From Burkholderia sp. TSV86 (GTDB lineage: Bacteria; Pseudomonadota; Gammaproteobacteria; Burkholderiales; Burkholderiaceae), in NCBI RefSeq assembly GCF_001522865.1, contig NZ_LOWB01000002.1, positions 1-35,234 on the forward strand: a stretch of 35,234 bases of DNA, given 5' to 3'. Under the pieces are notes generated by a model. It ran no database searches. It saw only the letters and a program-made list of their open reading frames with translations, and was not told where the DNA came from. A program made the translations under genes and the position numbers. This document shows positions 6,123 through 15,903 of the stretch, piece after piece (position 1 is the stretch's first letter; every line of letters begins with the position of its first letter).

Positions 6123-9100
6123 GCGCTTTTCCTAACGGCGCATCGCGCCAGGCATTAACCGGCGATCAGACGCGGCATCGTCGATCCATGTATTCGGGCG
6201 TTCAGTCCATCGCCGGGCGATTGATGTCGCGCGCCGAAGCGGCGCCCGACTTCCTCGCGTTCGCTTCGGCCGATCCATCGAAACAGGTGTGGCTGACCAA
6301 TGCGCGGCTTTGCGAACAGGCATCCGCCATTGCGTTTCGCCTGGCCCGCAGCACGTCGGTCGGAGATCGCGTGTTGCTGGCTTATCGGGACCCCCTCGAT
6401 TTCATTCCCGCTTTCTTCGGCTGTTGCCTGGCCGGCACGATTCCGGTTCCCCTGACGCCCCGGCACGGCCGGGACACGATGCTTGCGATCGCGCAGGATT
6501 GCGGCGCGGCTGCCGCATTGACCGCCGAGGAGCGCGAGACGTTGCCGGGCATCCCATGGATGCGTACGGACGACGGCGAGCATCGCGCGCCGTTCCTGCG
6601 CGTGGCAACCGACCACAATTCGGCGCTGCTGCAATATACGTCCGGCTCGACGCGAGCGCCCCAGGGCGTTGAGGTGACGCATACCAGCCTGTGCGCGACG
6701 ATCGACGATCTCGATCGCGCGGCGCTGCACGGCACCGACAGCGTCATGGTCAGTTGGCTGCCGTATTTCCATGATATGGGCCTCGTCTATGGCATTCTCA
6801 CGCCGCTGTACTGCGGCTTCACCGCCTATCTGATGCCGCCGGAGACATTCGTCGCGCAACCCATGTCGTGGTTGCGCGCGATTGCGAGAGTACGAGGCAC
6901 TCACACCGCGGCGCCTAATTTTGCGTATGCATTGAGCGCGGACCGGGCCGGCGAGTTGGCGCCCGAGACCGATCTTTCCTCGCTGTGTTTCGCGCTCAAT
7001 GGCGCGGAGCCGATTCGCTGCGAAACCGTGCGTCGCTTCGAGGCCGCGTTTGCGCCCTTCGGTTTGCGGCCGTCAGTGGTGATTCCCGGTTACGGGCTTG
7101 CCGAAGCGACCTTGAAAGTGACGTCGGGCCGCTGCGGCGAGGGCATGCGCAGCGCCCGCTTCGATCGCGACGCACTGGCGTCGGGCCGTGCGATTCCTAA
7201 TCGGGACGGTGTCGAGTTCGCATCGTGCGGCGTCAGCATGATTGACACGTGCGTGAAGATCGTCGACCCGAAGACGTGCCAGCCCTGTGCGCCAGGCATC
7301 ATCGGCGAAATCTGGGTGTCCGGGAAAACCGTCGCCGACGGCTATTGGCGTCGTTCACAGCAGACACAGCAAATCTTCCGGGCGCGGCTTGCCGACGGCG
7401 AGGGCCCGTCGTGGCTACGAACCGGCGATCTCGGCTTCATTCACGACGGCTCGTTGTTTGTCGCGAGCCGGATGAAGGATCTGATCATCGTTGGCGGTCG
7501 GAATTTTTATTGCCATGATATTGAGGATTCCATATCGATGTGCCATCCGTTCATTCGGATGGGGCGGGTGTTCGCCGCAGCCATCGAAAGCGAGGATGGC
7601 GAAGGGATACTGGTGGGCGCGGAGGTGCGCAGCGGCTGCGACAAGGCAACGGCCCGCGCGATCATTTCCGCGATTCGTTCGGCGTTGATGACCGGACACG
7701 GCGTGGCTGCGGCGCGCATCGTTCTGTTGCGGCGAGGAAGCATCCTTCGCACGTCGAGCGGCAAAACCCGCCGGGCGGCCACGCGCGATGCACTGCTGCG
7801 CGGCGAATTGCAGATCGTCGCCGACGGCGGCGGCGAGGCGGCCGGCGACGCCGTTCTCGCGGAGATCGCACGCTTCGTGCCGGGCGCGGCGGCAGATCCT
7901 GCCAGCCGGCTCATCGACCTCGGGCTCGATTCGCTTTCGGCCGCGCGACTGGCCGCATCGGTGCGCGCGCATTACGGCGTGGAACTGACGTTTGCACAAT
8001 TGTTTGCCGCGTCGGCCGACAGCTTGAGGAGCGAGATTGTCGGCGCGCGCGGCATACCGTCCCCGGCGCCCGCTCCATCGACGCAGCGCGACGCCGATCA
8101 GCCGTTCGAGCTTTCCGAGATGCAGCAGGCTTACTGGATCGGCCAGCAAAGCGGCGTGCCGCTCGGCAGCGTCCAGCCGCATATTCGCGTCGATTTCGAA
8201 GTCGACTATGAACGCGTGCCCGAACTCGGGCAGAGGCTGGCGCAGCTCGTGGCGCGCCACCCCGCGCTGCGGATGGCGGTGCGCGCAGACGGGCGCGCAG
8301 TCGTCGAGCCGCAAGCCTATGAGCCGGTGATTGGGCAGCGGGATTGGCGCGGCCTGGATGCGCAATCCTTGGCCGAACGCTTGCGCGATGTGCGCGCGGA
8401 ACTAGCCTGCGACGATCGTCGCCCCATCGCGGCGTGCTTCACCCGCATCACTGACGCCAAGGCCATCCTGCATCTGCGCATGGGGTTGCTTGCCGGTGAC
8501 CTGCGCAGCTTCCTGTTGCTCGCGCGCGAATTGGTCCACGGCGTTTCTTGCGAGCCGGCGCACGGTATCGTGCTGCTCGCGCCGCCGCCCGTGCCCGACG
8601 AACACCGAGAAGCGTGGCTGCGCCGAATCGAATCGATTGCGCCGGCGCCGGAACTGCCCGTGGCGATGGCTGCCGCCGACGTCGCCGATCCCCGTTTCGT
8701 CTGTTGTCGCGGCGAACTGCCGCAGCCGTTGTCGTCGGCATTGACGGCGCGTGCGCAGGCGCTCGGCGTCACGCTCACTTCGCTATGCATCGCCGCATTC
8801 GCCGACGTCGTGCGGTTGTGGTCAGCCACTCCCGAATTCACGCTCAACGTGACCTGCGATACGCGGGCGGCACATGCTGGGCGGGCGGTCGGCGACTATA
8901 CCAGCAACACCTTGCTGTCCTTGTCCGGGCGCCACGATACGTTTGCCGATTTTGCCCGGGCGGTGCAGCGGCAAGTGTGGGCCGACCTGGACGAGCCGTG
9001 GTGCACGGGCGTCTCGATGCTGCGTGAGTTGAGCCGCCGCAACGGCGCGCCGGTGCTGATGCCGGTGGTTTTGACGAGCCTGCTTTCGGGCGATCCGGCA

Positions 9101-11206
9101 GACGACCTGGCGGTGCTCGACGCGCTGGGGCAGGTGGTCGACATGGCCAATCCCACGCCTCAGGTCTCGCTTCACGCGATCCTCGGCTGGCGCGGCCAGC
9201 GTCTGATGGTGATGTGGGAGTACGTCGAGCAACTGTTTCCGAAAGGCATGATCGATGCAATGTTCGCCTCGTTCATCGACGCACTCACGACGATCGCCGC
9301 CTCGCCATCGGCCGCCGGGCTTCCGGCCGTCGCGAAGCTCGCGCCGGATCAAGCGGCGCGGCGCGAGGCAACGAATGCGACTTTCGTTGAGCGAGCGCCG
9401 CGCCGGCTGGAGACACCGTTCGTCCGGCACGCGATGGAGCGCCCTGATGCGATCGCCGTGACGCAGGGCAGTGTGGCAACAACCTATGGTGCGCTGTTGC
9501 GCGACGCCCAAGACATCGGCAGCGCGCTGCAGCGGCGCGGCGTTACGCGCGGCGACGTGGTCGCGGCGATCGTCGAGCCGGGCGCTAGCGCAGTGGCGGC
9601 CTTGATCGGCATCGAACTGGCTGGCGCGGCGTATCTGCCGGTCGAGCCAACTTGGCCGGCGGCACGCATCGACGAGCTGCTGCGCGAAGCCGGCGCACGC
9701 GATGCGGTCGTGACGACGGCCGGCATGGACTTGCCGGTGCCGTCGCTGCGCATCGACCGTCCGCTGGCGCGTGCAATACCCGATCCAGTGACAGACGCAC
9801 AGGCAGGCGATGCCGCTTACGTGATTTTCACGTCCGGCTCGACGGGCCGGCCCAAAGGCGTGGTCGTCACGCATGAAGCCGCGGCTAATACGATCGACGA
9901 CATCAACGAGCGTTTCGCCGTGGGGCCGGCGGATCGCGTGCTGTGCGTGTCGTCGCTCGCTTTCGATCTGTCGGTCTACGACATATTCGGGCTGCTCGCG
10001 GCCGGGGGGGCAGTGGTGTTTCCCGAGCGGGCGCGCGATCCCGATGCGATCGCGCAGGCGTTGAGCCGCGCCGCGGTGACGATCTGGAATTCTGTGCCGG
10101 CCGTGCTTGAGCTGGTTCTCGAGGTGGCTGCGCCGCGCTCGCCGGATCTGAGGCTCGCATTGCTGAGCGGCGATTGGATCGCGCCGGCGCTGTCCGTGCG
10201 GCTGCGCGAAGCGTTTCAGCACGCGCAGCCGATCAGCCTGGGCGGTGCGACTGAGGCGTCGATCTGGTCGGTCGTTCACCCGATCGCGCCCGCCGACGCG
10301 GCGCTGGCTTCGATTCCATATGGCAAGCCGTTGTCGAACCAGCAGTGTTTCGTGCGGGCGCCCGATGGACGCGAGCGTCCTGACGGCGTCGTCGGCGAAT
10401 TGCTACTTGGCGGACGAGGGCTCGCGCTCGCTTATTGCGGCAATGAGGCGGAAACCGCACGCCGCTTCTTCAGCGACGCGCACGGCCGCCGGCTCTACCG
10501 GACCGGCGATCTCGCGCGGTGGTTGCCTGATGGGAAGCTCGAACTACTCGGGCGCATGGACGGCCAGGTCAAGGTGCAGGGATACCGGATCGAGCTGGGC
10601 GAAATCGAGGCCGCCGCGATGCGCGCCGGCTGTCTCGCGCGTGCGGTCGCGTCGGTGGTCCGGCGCAACGGCGCGACGGTGATCCAACTGCATGTGGTCG
10701 CGTCGCCGCACCAGAGCGGCGATGTCGTGGCGGCGGTGCGCGCCGAACTGGTGCTCCATCTGCCCGCCTATATGCAACCGCATCATGTGGTCGTGCTCGA
10801 CGCGCTGCCGCTGACGGCGAACGGCAAGGTGGACCGCGCGCGCCTGCCTGGGCCGCCGGCCCCGGCTCCCGCGCCGGCTTCGCGCGCGGTTTCGGCGGCG
10901 CGGCGCGATGCGTCGCTCGAAACGGCGATGCTCGACGCGTTCGTCGAAGTGGTGGGCGTCGGCATCGATCCGGAGCAAGGCTTCTTCGACGCGGGCGCGA
11001 CCTCGATGCATATCGTGCGGTTACGCGCGCTGCTGGCGTCCCGCGGCGTGACGGTGCCTCCACTCGTCGATTTTTTCTCGCTCGCCACGATCCGGGCGCT
11101 CGCGTCGCATTCCGCGGCGAGCGGCGCCGGTATTCCCCATGTGAAAGACGTTGCCGGCGTGCGTGCTTACAGACAGCGCGCGCGCGCACGTAAGGAGGCT
11201 TTGTGA
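6119..11206 (+). CDS. Hybrid loading protein FAAL-ACP-Cy-A(Cys)-PCP, 1695 aa
   Basis: Domains in order: a fatty acyl-AMP ligase (about 25-590) with YTSGSTRAPQG (T174), GYGLAEATL, TGDLGF and MKDLIIVGGRN (M452); an ACP with GLDSLSA (Ser605); a condensation domain of the heterocyclisation type (about 660-1065) starting EMQQAYWIGQQ with GDYTS and PVVLTS motifs; an adenylation domain (about 1094-1575; TSGSTGRPKG at 1238, NGKVDR near 1568); and a PCP with FDAGATSMHI (Ser1629). The eight-plus-two code reads D-L-Y-N-L-S-L-I-W-K, the known cysteine code. The first Asp of the Cy DxxxxD motif is Gly789 (GLLAGD), so cyclisation and perhaps condensation may be lost. The FAAL would activate a fatty acid directly onto the ACP. 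The C-terminus is a basic tail (RAYRQRARARKEAL), probably a docking element. ATG 6119 was chosen for GGGAAG (6107-6112) and the 4-bp overlap. Confidence 0.9.
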   Translation: MSAFPNGASRQALTGDQTRHRRSMYSGVQSIAGRLMSRAEAAPDFLAFASADPSKQVWLTNARLCEQASAIAFRLARSTSVGDRVLLAYRDPLDFIPAFFGCCLAGTIPVPLTPRHGRDTMLAIAQDCGAAAALTAEERETLPGIPWMRTDDGEHRAPFLRVATDHNSALLQYTSGSTRAPQGVEVTHTSLCATIDDLDRAALHGTDSVMVSWLPYFHDMGLVYGILTPLYCGFTAYLMPPETFVAQPMSWLRAIARVRGTHTAAPNFAYALSADRAGELAPETDLSSLCFALNGAEPIRCETVRRFEAAFAPFGLRPSVVIPGYGLAEATLKVTSGRCGEGMRSARFDRDALASGRAIPNRDGVEFASCGVSMIDTCVKIVDPKTCQPCAPGIIGEIWVSGKTVADGYWRRSQQTQQIFRARLADGEGPSWLRTGDLGFIHDGSLFVASRMKDLIIVGGRNFYCHDIEDSISMCHPFIRMGRVFAAAIESEDGEGILVGAEVRSGCDKATARAIISAIRSALMTGHGVAAARIVLLRRGSILRTSSGKTRRAATRDALLRGELQIVADGGGEAAGDAVLAEIARFVPGAAADPASRLIDLGLDSLSAARLAASVRAHYGVELTFAQLFAASADSLRSEIVGARGIPSPAPAPSTQRDADQPFELSEMQQAYWIGQQSGVPLGSVQPHIRVDFEVDYERVPELGQRLAQLVARHPALRMAVRADGRAVVEPQAYEPVIGQRDWRGLDAQSLAERLRDVRAELACDDRRPIAACFTRITDAKAILHLRMGLLAGDLRSFLLLARELVHGVSCEPAHGIVLLAPPPVPDEHREAWLRRIESIAPAPELPVAMAAADVADPRFVCCRGELPQPLSSALTARAQALGVTLTSLCIAAFADVVRLWSATPEFTLNVTCDTRAAHAGRAVGDYTSNTLLSLSGRHDTFADFARAVQRQVWADLDEPWCTGVSMLRELSRRNGAPVLMPVVLTSLLSGDPADDLAVLDALGQVVDMANPTPQVSLHAILGWRGQRLMVMWEYVEQLFPKGMIDAMFASFIDALTTIAASPSAAGLPAVAKLAPDQAARREATNATFVERAPRRLETPFVRHAMERPDAIAVTQGSVATTYGALLRDAQDIGSALQRRGVTRGDVVAAIVEPGASAVAALIGIELAGAAYLPVEPTWPAARIDELLREAGARDAVVTTAGMDLPVPSLRIDRPLARAIPDPVTDAQAGDAAYVIFTSGSTGRPKGVVVTHEAAANTIDDINERFAVGPADRVLCVSSLAFDLSVYDIFGLLAAGGAVVFPERARDPDAIAQALSRAAVTIWNSVPAVLELVLEVAAPRSPDLRLALLSGDWIAPALSVRLREAFQHAQPISLGGATEASIWSVVHPIAPADAALASIPYGKPLSNQQCFVRAPDGRERPDGVVGELLLGGRGLALAYCGNEAETARRFFSDAHGRRLYRTGDLARWLPDGKLELLGRMDGQVKVQGYRIELGEIEAAAMRAGCLARAVASVVRRNGATVIQLHVVASPHQSGDVVAAVRAELVLHLPAYMQPHHVVVLDALPLTANGKVDRARLPGPPAPAPAPASRAVSAARRDASLETAMLDAFVEVVGVGIDPEQGFFDAGATSMHIVRLRALLASRGVTVPPLVDFFSLATIRALASHSAASGAGIPHVKDVAGVRAYRQRARARKEAL
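11192..11198 (+). promoter_or_regulatory. Ribosome binding site deciding the GTG start of the next gene
   Basis: AAGGAGG lies 4 bases before GTG 11203. It supports this GTG rather than any ATG further inside, and sets up a GTGA overlap with the preceding stop codon. Confidence 0.7.
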
Positions 11207-14200
11207 CTGTTCAAGCAATACCCGTAGACGCAGTGGCGATCGTCGGCGCCAGCTGCCGGGTGCCGGGCGCGGATACGCTGGAGCAATTCTGGGCACTGAT
11301 CGCCGAAGGCCGAGTCGCGATCGAGCGCTTCACCGCCGACGCGGCGCGGCGCGAAGGCGTGCCGGAGGACGTGCTGACGCAACCCGGCTTTGTCGGGGCG
11401 GGCGGACTGCTCGACGGTATCGATCTGTTCGACGCCGGCTTTTTCGGAATTCCGCCGTCGCAGGCCGCGGCGATGGACCCGCAGCAGCGGATTTTTCTCG
11501 AATGCGTATACGAAGCGCTCGAGCGCGCCGGTCACGGCGCGGCGCGCGGTTCGCGCGTCGGGATCTGGGCGGGCTCGGCAACCGTCGATTACCTGATCGA
11601 CCATGTGCGCGACAGGCTCGATCGCGCGTCGCCGAACCGCTACCTGCAACAGTGGGTCGGCGTCGACAAGGACTATCTGTCGACACAGGTCGCATACCGG
11701 CTGGACTTCGGCGGTCCGGCGGTCACGCTGCAGACTGCCTGTTCGACGTCGCTCGTCGCCGTGGTCCATGCGATTCAGGGATTGCTGAGTTATCAGTGCG
11801 ACTTCGCGGTGGCGGGCGGCGTCAGCATCGCGCTGCCGCAGCGGCAAGGGTATGTGTACGAGGAGGGCAGCATCCTGTCCGCCGACGGCGCGTGCCGGCC
11901 GTTCACGACGCAAAGCAGCGGCACCGTCTTCGGCAACGGCGCGGGGGCCGTGGTTCTGCGGCGCCTGGAGGATGCGCTCGACGACGGCGACCCGATCATG
12001 GCGGTGGTCCGCGGCGGCGCGATCAACAATGACGGCGCGGCGAAGGTCGGCTTCACCGCGCCGGGCGGGCGAGGGCAGAGCGAGGTGATCCGCGCCGCGC
12101 TGGCGCTCAGCGAAGTCGACGGCGCATCGATCGCCTATGTCGAGACGCACGGCACGGGCACGGCAATCGGCGATGAGGTCGAACTGGCGGCGCTGCGCGC
12201 CGCGCTGGGCGGCCGCGAGCCTGGCGGCACGCGCTGTGCGCTCGGGTCGCTGAAGGCGAATGTCGGGCATTTGAATGCAGCGGCGGGCGTGTGCAGCCTG
12301 ATCAAGGCCGCGCTCGCGGTGGAGCGCGCGCAGATTCCGGCGGCGGCGGGCGCCGAACAGGCGATTGGCGCGTTGTGCGGCGAATCGCCGTTCTACCTGC
12401 CGGCGAGCACCGTGTCGTGGGACGCGCCACAGCGACGCGCGGGCGTCAGCTCGTTCGGCATTGGCGGCACCAATGCGCACGTGATTCTCGAGGCCGCGCC
12501 GTTGCGCGAACGCAGAACGCCGCAAACCGCGCCGCTGCTGTTGCTGTCAGCGCGCGGCGCGGCGCTGCGCGAGCTGTGCGCGAATTATGCGTCATTTCTC
12601 GAAGACCATCCGCACGTGCGAATCGAGGACGTGTGTTTCACGGCGGCTGTCGGCCGCCGTCATTGGGAGCAGCGCGCGGCGTTTCGCGCTGACTCTCGCG
12701 AGCGGCTGATCGACGCGCTGAAAGCCTTCGCGGCCGGCGCGCAGCATGACGACGTGGTCAGCGCGCAGGCGCCGACGCGCGTGCCGGAGGTGAGTTTCGC
12801 ATTTGGCGGCGTGCGCGATCTCGACGCGGTTCTCGATCGCGTGCAGGTCTGGCAGGCGCGCGGCATCGTGCCGGCGAGTGTATGCGCGACGGGCGACGGC
12901 GTGTTTGCGGCGGCGTTCGCCGTCGGCGCGCTGAGTCTCGACGACGCGCGTAACCGCCGTGCCGACAACGTCGCCGCCCCTTCGCTGCTATGGATCAGCG
13001 CATCGTCCGGCTTGCCCATCGACAGTGCGGCGGCCGCGCGCGAGGAATTGATGCGTCCGGCGCAGGCTGCGCCGGACGCCGCGGCGGCGCTGGAAGCGGC
13101 AGGCGCCGCGTTGGTGCTGGAGTTCGGCGCCGAGCCGCTGGCCGCGGGCGTGCCCGGCGCGGCGTCACTCGACCCCGAGTCGCCCGATACGATCGCGACG
13201 CTGTGGGCGGCGAGCGTCGCGCTCGATCTGACGAAAATTTACCGTGACGGCAACCGGATCGCGCTGCCGACCTACCCATTTCAGCGGCAGCGTTTCTGGA
13301 TCGACCGCGCGCCGCGCTTCGCCGGTCGCGGCGTGTCACCCTTTCTCGGGCGGCGGACCGAAGCGCCCGCGCTGCACGCTACATTTTTCGATGCCGAATG
13401 GAGCGTGGCGACCCTGCCATTTCTCCAGGACCACGTCATCTATGGAGAAATCGTCGTATCCGGTGCCGCGTTGGCGGTGATGATTGCCGATGGCGTGCGG
13501 GAAGTGACCGGGGCGCAGGAGTGCGTGTTGAGCGACTTGCGTTTTCCGGCTGCGCTGGTGATTCCGGCGCACGCGTCGCGACACGTTCAACTGCAACTGG
13601 TGCGAGACGGCGACGGCTTCGAAGCGACCGTGCTGACGCCCGAGCCTTTCGACGCGCATGCGACGGCGCGCGTCGAAACGGGCGCGACCCAAGACGCTGC
13701 GCTGCCGCCGGCCCAGGTGGGCGGCGAAGCGATCTGCGCCGATGTGCTCGATACATGGCTGCGCGAGCGCAGCGTCGTCATGGGACCGTCGTTCCGCCGC
13801 CTCTCAGAGATCGTCGTGGGCGATGGGCGAGCTTCCTGCGCAATGCGTACCGACAGCGGTGACGCGGGATGGCGGCTGCACCCCGGGATTCTCGATTCGG
13901 CGCTGCAACTGGTGGCAGCCGCAGCGCGGCCCGAAGGCAACCGGGCATTCGTGCCGATCCGCATCGCCCGGCTGGCGATCCGCGCGCGCGCCGGCGATGC
14001 GCAGTTGCGCTGCTATGCGGCTGCCGATCAAGGCCTCGCCAGCGTGTTCGATCGCAACGGCGTGCTGGTCGAGTTGACGGGCCTCGAATCGCGCGAGGTC
14101 GGCCGGAACGAACTGCTGCGAATCGAGCCGCTGCGCGACGGTTACGCAATCGAGTGGCGCAACGTGCAGGACGGCGCGCCCTTTGATTTGCCCGAGCCAA

Positions 14201-15903
14201 TCGTCATCCTGCGCGATGCAGGCAAAATCGCTGCGGGGCTTGCATCGATCCTGCGCGACGAGGGCAAGGAGACGCTCGTCGTAGCGACGCACGACGAGAT
14301 TCCGTTCGAGCGGGCCGGCCTGATCGTCGATTGCCGCGGCGCCGGCGTGCGCTCGGCCGCGCCCGCGCCGACGCTGTACGAAGGCGCGCTCGAGCTGTTC
14401 GCGACGGCCGCCCGTCGCGAACAGCCGTGCCGCATCGCTATCATCGTCGAGCCCGATGCGCCGTCAGTGGCGCCGTTACAGGCGCTGGCGCGGGCGGCGG
14501 CGATGGAAACCCCACATCTGCGCACACTGGCGGTGCATGCGAGCGACCCGCAAGCGATCCGCACCGGCCTCGACAGCTTCGATCGGGAAACGGAAGTGGC
14601 AGTTCGCGGCGTGGATGTCACCGTGCCGCGCTTTGACGAGCGCCTTTTGCCCCGGCGCGCCGAATTCGCGCTCGCGGGCGACGCGACCTGGCTGGTGACG
14701 GGCGGCTTGGGCGAACTCGGGCTGCGCGTTGCGTGCTGGCTTGCGGCGCTCGGTGCGCGTTCGCTGGCGCTCACCGGCCGGCGTCCGCCGACCGCGGCCG
14801 CGCAGCAGACACTGGCCGCGTTGCGGCGCGACGGCGTCGACGTGCGAGTGATGCAGGCCGACCTATCGCACGAAGCCGAGGTGGACGCGCTGCTGCACAG
14901 CATCGATACGACGATGCCGGCCTTGCGCGGTATCTGCCATCTGGCGGGTATCGTCGAAGATCGGCTGGTGCGCGACGTGACTCCGGAGTCGCTGGCAGCC
15001 ACCTTCGCGGGCAAGGCGCAGGGAGCGTGGCTGCTGCACGAGCGCACGCGCAGCCGTCCGCTGGAGCACTTCGTGCTCTTCTCGTCGGCGGCGGCCGCGT
15101 TCGGCGCGCCCGGACAGGCAACCTACGCGATGGCGAATGCCTACCTGGATGCGCTGGCCACGCATCGCCGCTCGCTCGGCTTGCCCGCATTGTCGATCGC
15201 ATGGGGGCCTTGGCAGGACGTCGGCATGGTCGCCCGCACGACGGCGAGCGCAAAGCGCCGGCTGGCGCAACTCGGCATCGGCCAGATCGAAACCGAGCGC
15301 GGGCGCGCGACGTTCGAGATTGCGCTCGTGGCCGAGCTGCCGCCGCATGTCGTGCTGCTGCCTGTCGATTGGCAACGGCTGGTCGACCAATGGCCGCCGC
15401 ACGTCCCGGCGAGCCGCTTCGACGGCATCGCCACCGCGCTTCCGGGTGCGGCGCTCACCGCGTCGGTCAGCGAACTGTCAGCGCTTGCCGAGCCTGAACG
15501 GCGGCATCGACTATGCCAACTGATCGCCGAGGATGCGGCGGCCGTGACCGGCGCGAGCCTCGCCTCTCTCGATCCCGAACGCTCGCTGTTCGATTACGAC
15601 CTGGATTCGCTGCTGATCACCGATCTGCGCGTAAGGCTCGAGAAGCGTTTCGGGCGCACGATCGCTACGACGGTGATCTTCTCGAACCCGACGATCACCG
15701 CGCTCGCGAACCACATGGCGCAGACGATTTTTGGCGCGGCACCGGACAATTTCGGCGCGGGCGCGGGCGCGGGCGCGGCGCTGGACGCGCCCGCGCCCGA
15801 CGACGCACCAACACAAGCGCGAACAGAGCGTCTGTCGCAAGAGGAGATCGTCGAATTGCTGTCCGCGAAACTGGATGAACTTCGGGGAGGGGCCTTGCGA
15901 TGA
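11203..15903 (+). CDS. PKS module KS-(AT remnant)-DH-KR-ACP, 1566 aa
   Basis: KS (about 8-432) has TACSTSL (Cys180), VETHGTGT and GSLKANVGHL, so the Cys-His-His set is complete. Its sequence type resembles KSs that take chains from NRPS carriers. About 255 residues then separate it from the LPTYPFQRQRFW linker (near 688), and they hold a decayed AT (separate entry). DH (about 705-960) has His744 in DHVIYGEIVVSG, where the usual Pro of HxxxGxxxxP is Ser, and Asp898 in GILDSALQ. KR (about 1160-1345) has TGGLGELG, HLAGIVED (B-type-like) and Tyr1308. The ACP has YDLDSLL (Ser1469). Expected action: extend the cysteinyl starter by malonate, reduce and dehydrate to an enoyl. The C-terminal LSQEEIVELLSAKLDEL is a standard PKS docking helix. 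It overlaps its neighbours by 4 bp on both sides. Confidence 0.92.
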   Translation: MTVQAIPVDAVAIVGASCRVPGADTLEQFWALIAEGRVAIERFTADAARREGVPEDVLTQPGFVGAGGLLDGIDLFDAGFFGIPPSQAAAMDPQQRIFLECVYEALERAGHGAARGSRVGIWAGSATVDYLIDHVRDRLDRASPNRYLQQWVGVDKDYLSTQVAYRLDFGGPAVTLQTACSTSLVAVVHAIQGLLSYQCDFAVAGGVSIALPQRQGYVYEEGSILSADGACRPFTTQSSGTVFGNGAGAVVLRRLEDALDDGDPIMAVVRGGAINNDGAAKVGFTAPGGRGQSEVIRAALALSEVDGASIAYVETHGTGTAIGDEVELAALRAALGGREPGGTRCALGSLKANVGHLNAAAGVCSLIKAALAVERAQIPAAAGAEQAIGALCGESPFYLPASTVSWDAPQRRAGVSSFGIGGTNAHVILEAAPLRERRTPQTAPLLLLSARGAALRELCANYASFLEDHPHVRIEDVCFTAAVGRRHWEQRAAFRADSRERLIDALKAFAAGAQHDDVVSAQAPTRVPEVSFAFGGVRDLDAVLDRVQVWQARGIVPASVCATGDGVFAAAFAVGALSLDDARNRRADNVAAPSLLWISASSGLPIDSAAAAREELMRPAQAAPDAAAALEAAGAALVLEFGAEPLAAGVPGAASLDPESPDTIATLWAASVALDLTKIYRDGNRIALPTYPFQRQRFWIDRAPRFAGRGVSPFLGRRTEAPALHATFFDAEWSVATLPFLQDHVIYGEIVVSGAALAVMIADGVREVTGAQECVLSDLRFPAALVIPAHASRHVQLQLVRDGDGFEATVLTPEPFDAHATARVETGATQDAALPPAQVGGEAICADVLDTWLRERSVVMGPSFRRLSEIVVGDGRASCAMRTDSGDAGWRLHPGILDSALQLVAAAARPEGNRAFVPIRIARLAIRARAGDAQLRCYAAADQGLASVFDRNGVLVELTGLESREVGRNELLRIEPLRDGYAIEWRNVQDGAPFDLPEPIVILRDAGKIAAGLASILRDEGKETLVVATHDEIPFERAGLIVDCRGAGVRSAAPAPTLYEGALELFATAARREQPCRIAIIVEPDAPSVAPLQALARAAAMETPHLRTLAVHASDPQAIRTGLDSFDRETEVAVRGVDVTVPRFDERLLPRRAEFALAGDATWLVTGGLGELGLRVACWLAALGARSLALTGRRPPTAAAQQTLAALRRDGVDVRVMQADLSHEAEVDALLHSIDTTMPALRGICHLAGIVEDRLVRDVTPESLAATFAGKAQGAWLLHERTRSRPLEHFVLFSSAAAAFGAPGQATYAMANAYLDALATHRRSLGLPALSIAWGPWQDVGMVARTTASAKRRLAQLGIGQIETERGRATFEIALVAELPPHVVLLPVDWQRLVDQWPPHVPASRFDGIATALPGAALTASVSELSALAEPERRHRLCQLIAEDAAAVTGASLASLDPERSLFDYDLDSLLITDLRVRLEKRFGRTIATTVIFSNPTITALANHMAQTIFGAAPDNFGAGAGAGAALDAPAPDDAPTQARTERLSQEEIVELLSAKLDELRGGALR
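12505..13265 (+). other. Vestigial acyltransferase domain inside the first PKS gene
   Basis: Residues about 435-688 keep the order of a cis-AT region: the KS-to-AT linker, a LLLLSARG start, then VSFAFGG and WQARGIVPASVCATGDGVFA followed by AFAVGALSLDDA. The last part lines up with the GI-PAAVLGHSVGEYAAA...GALSLEDA stretch of real ATs, but the nucleophile motif GHSxGE has become ATGDGV and GQGSQ is missing. The AxHS histidine region is deleted. The domain cannot bind or transfer malonate. It indicates descent from a cis-AT synthase. Confidence 0.75.
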
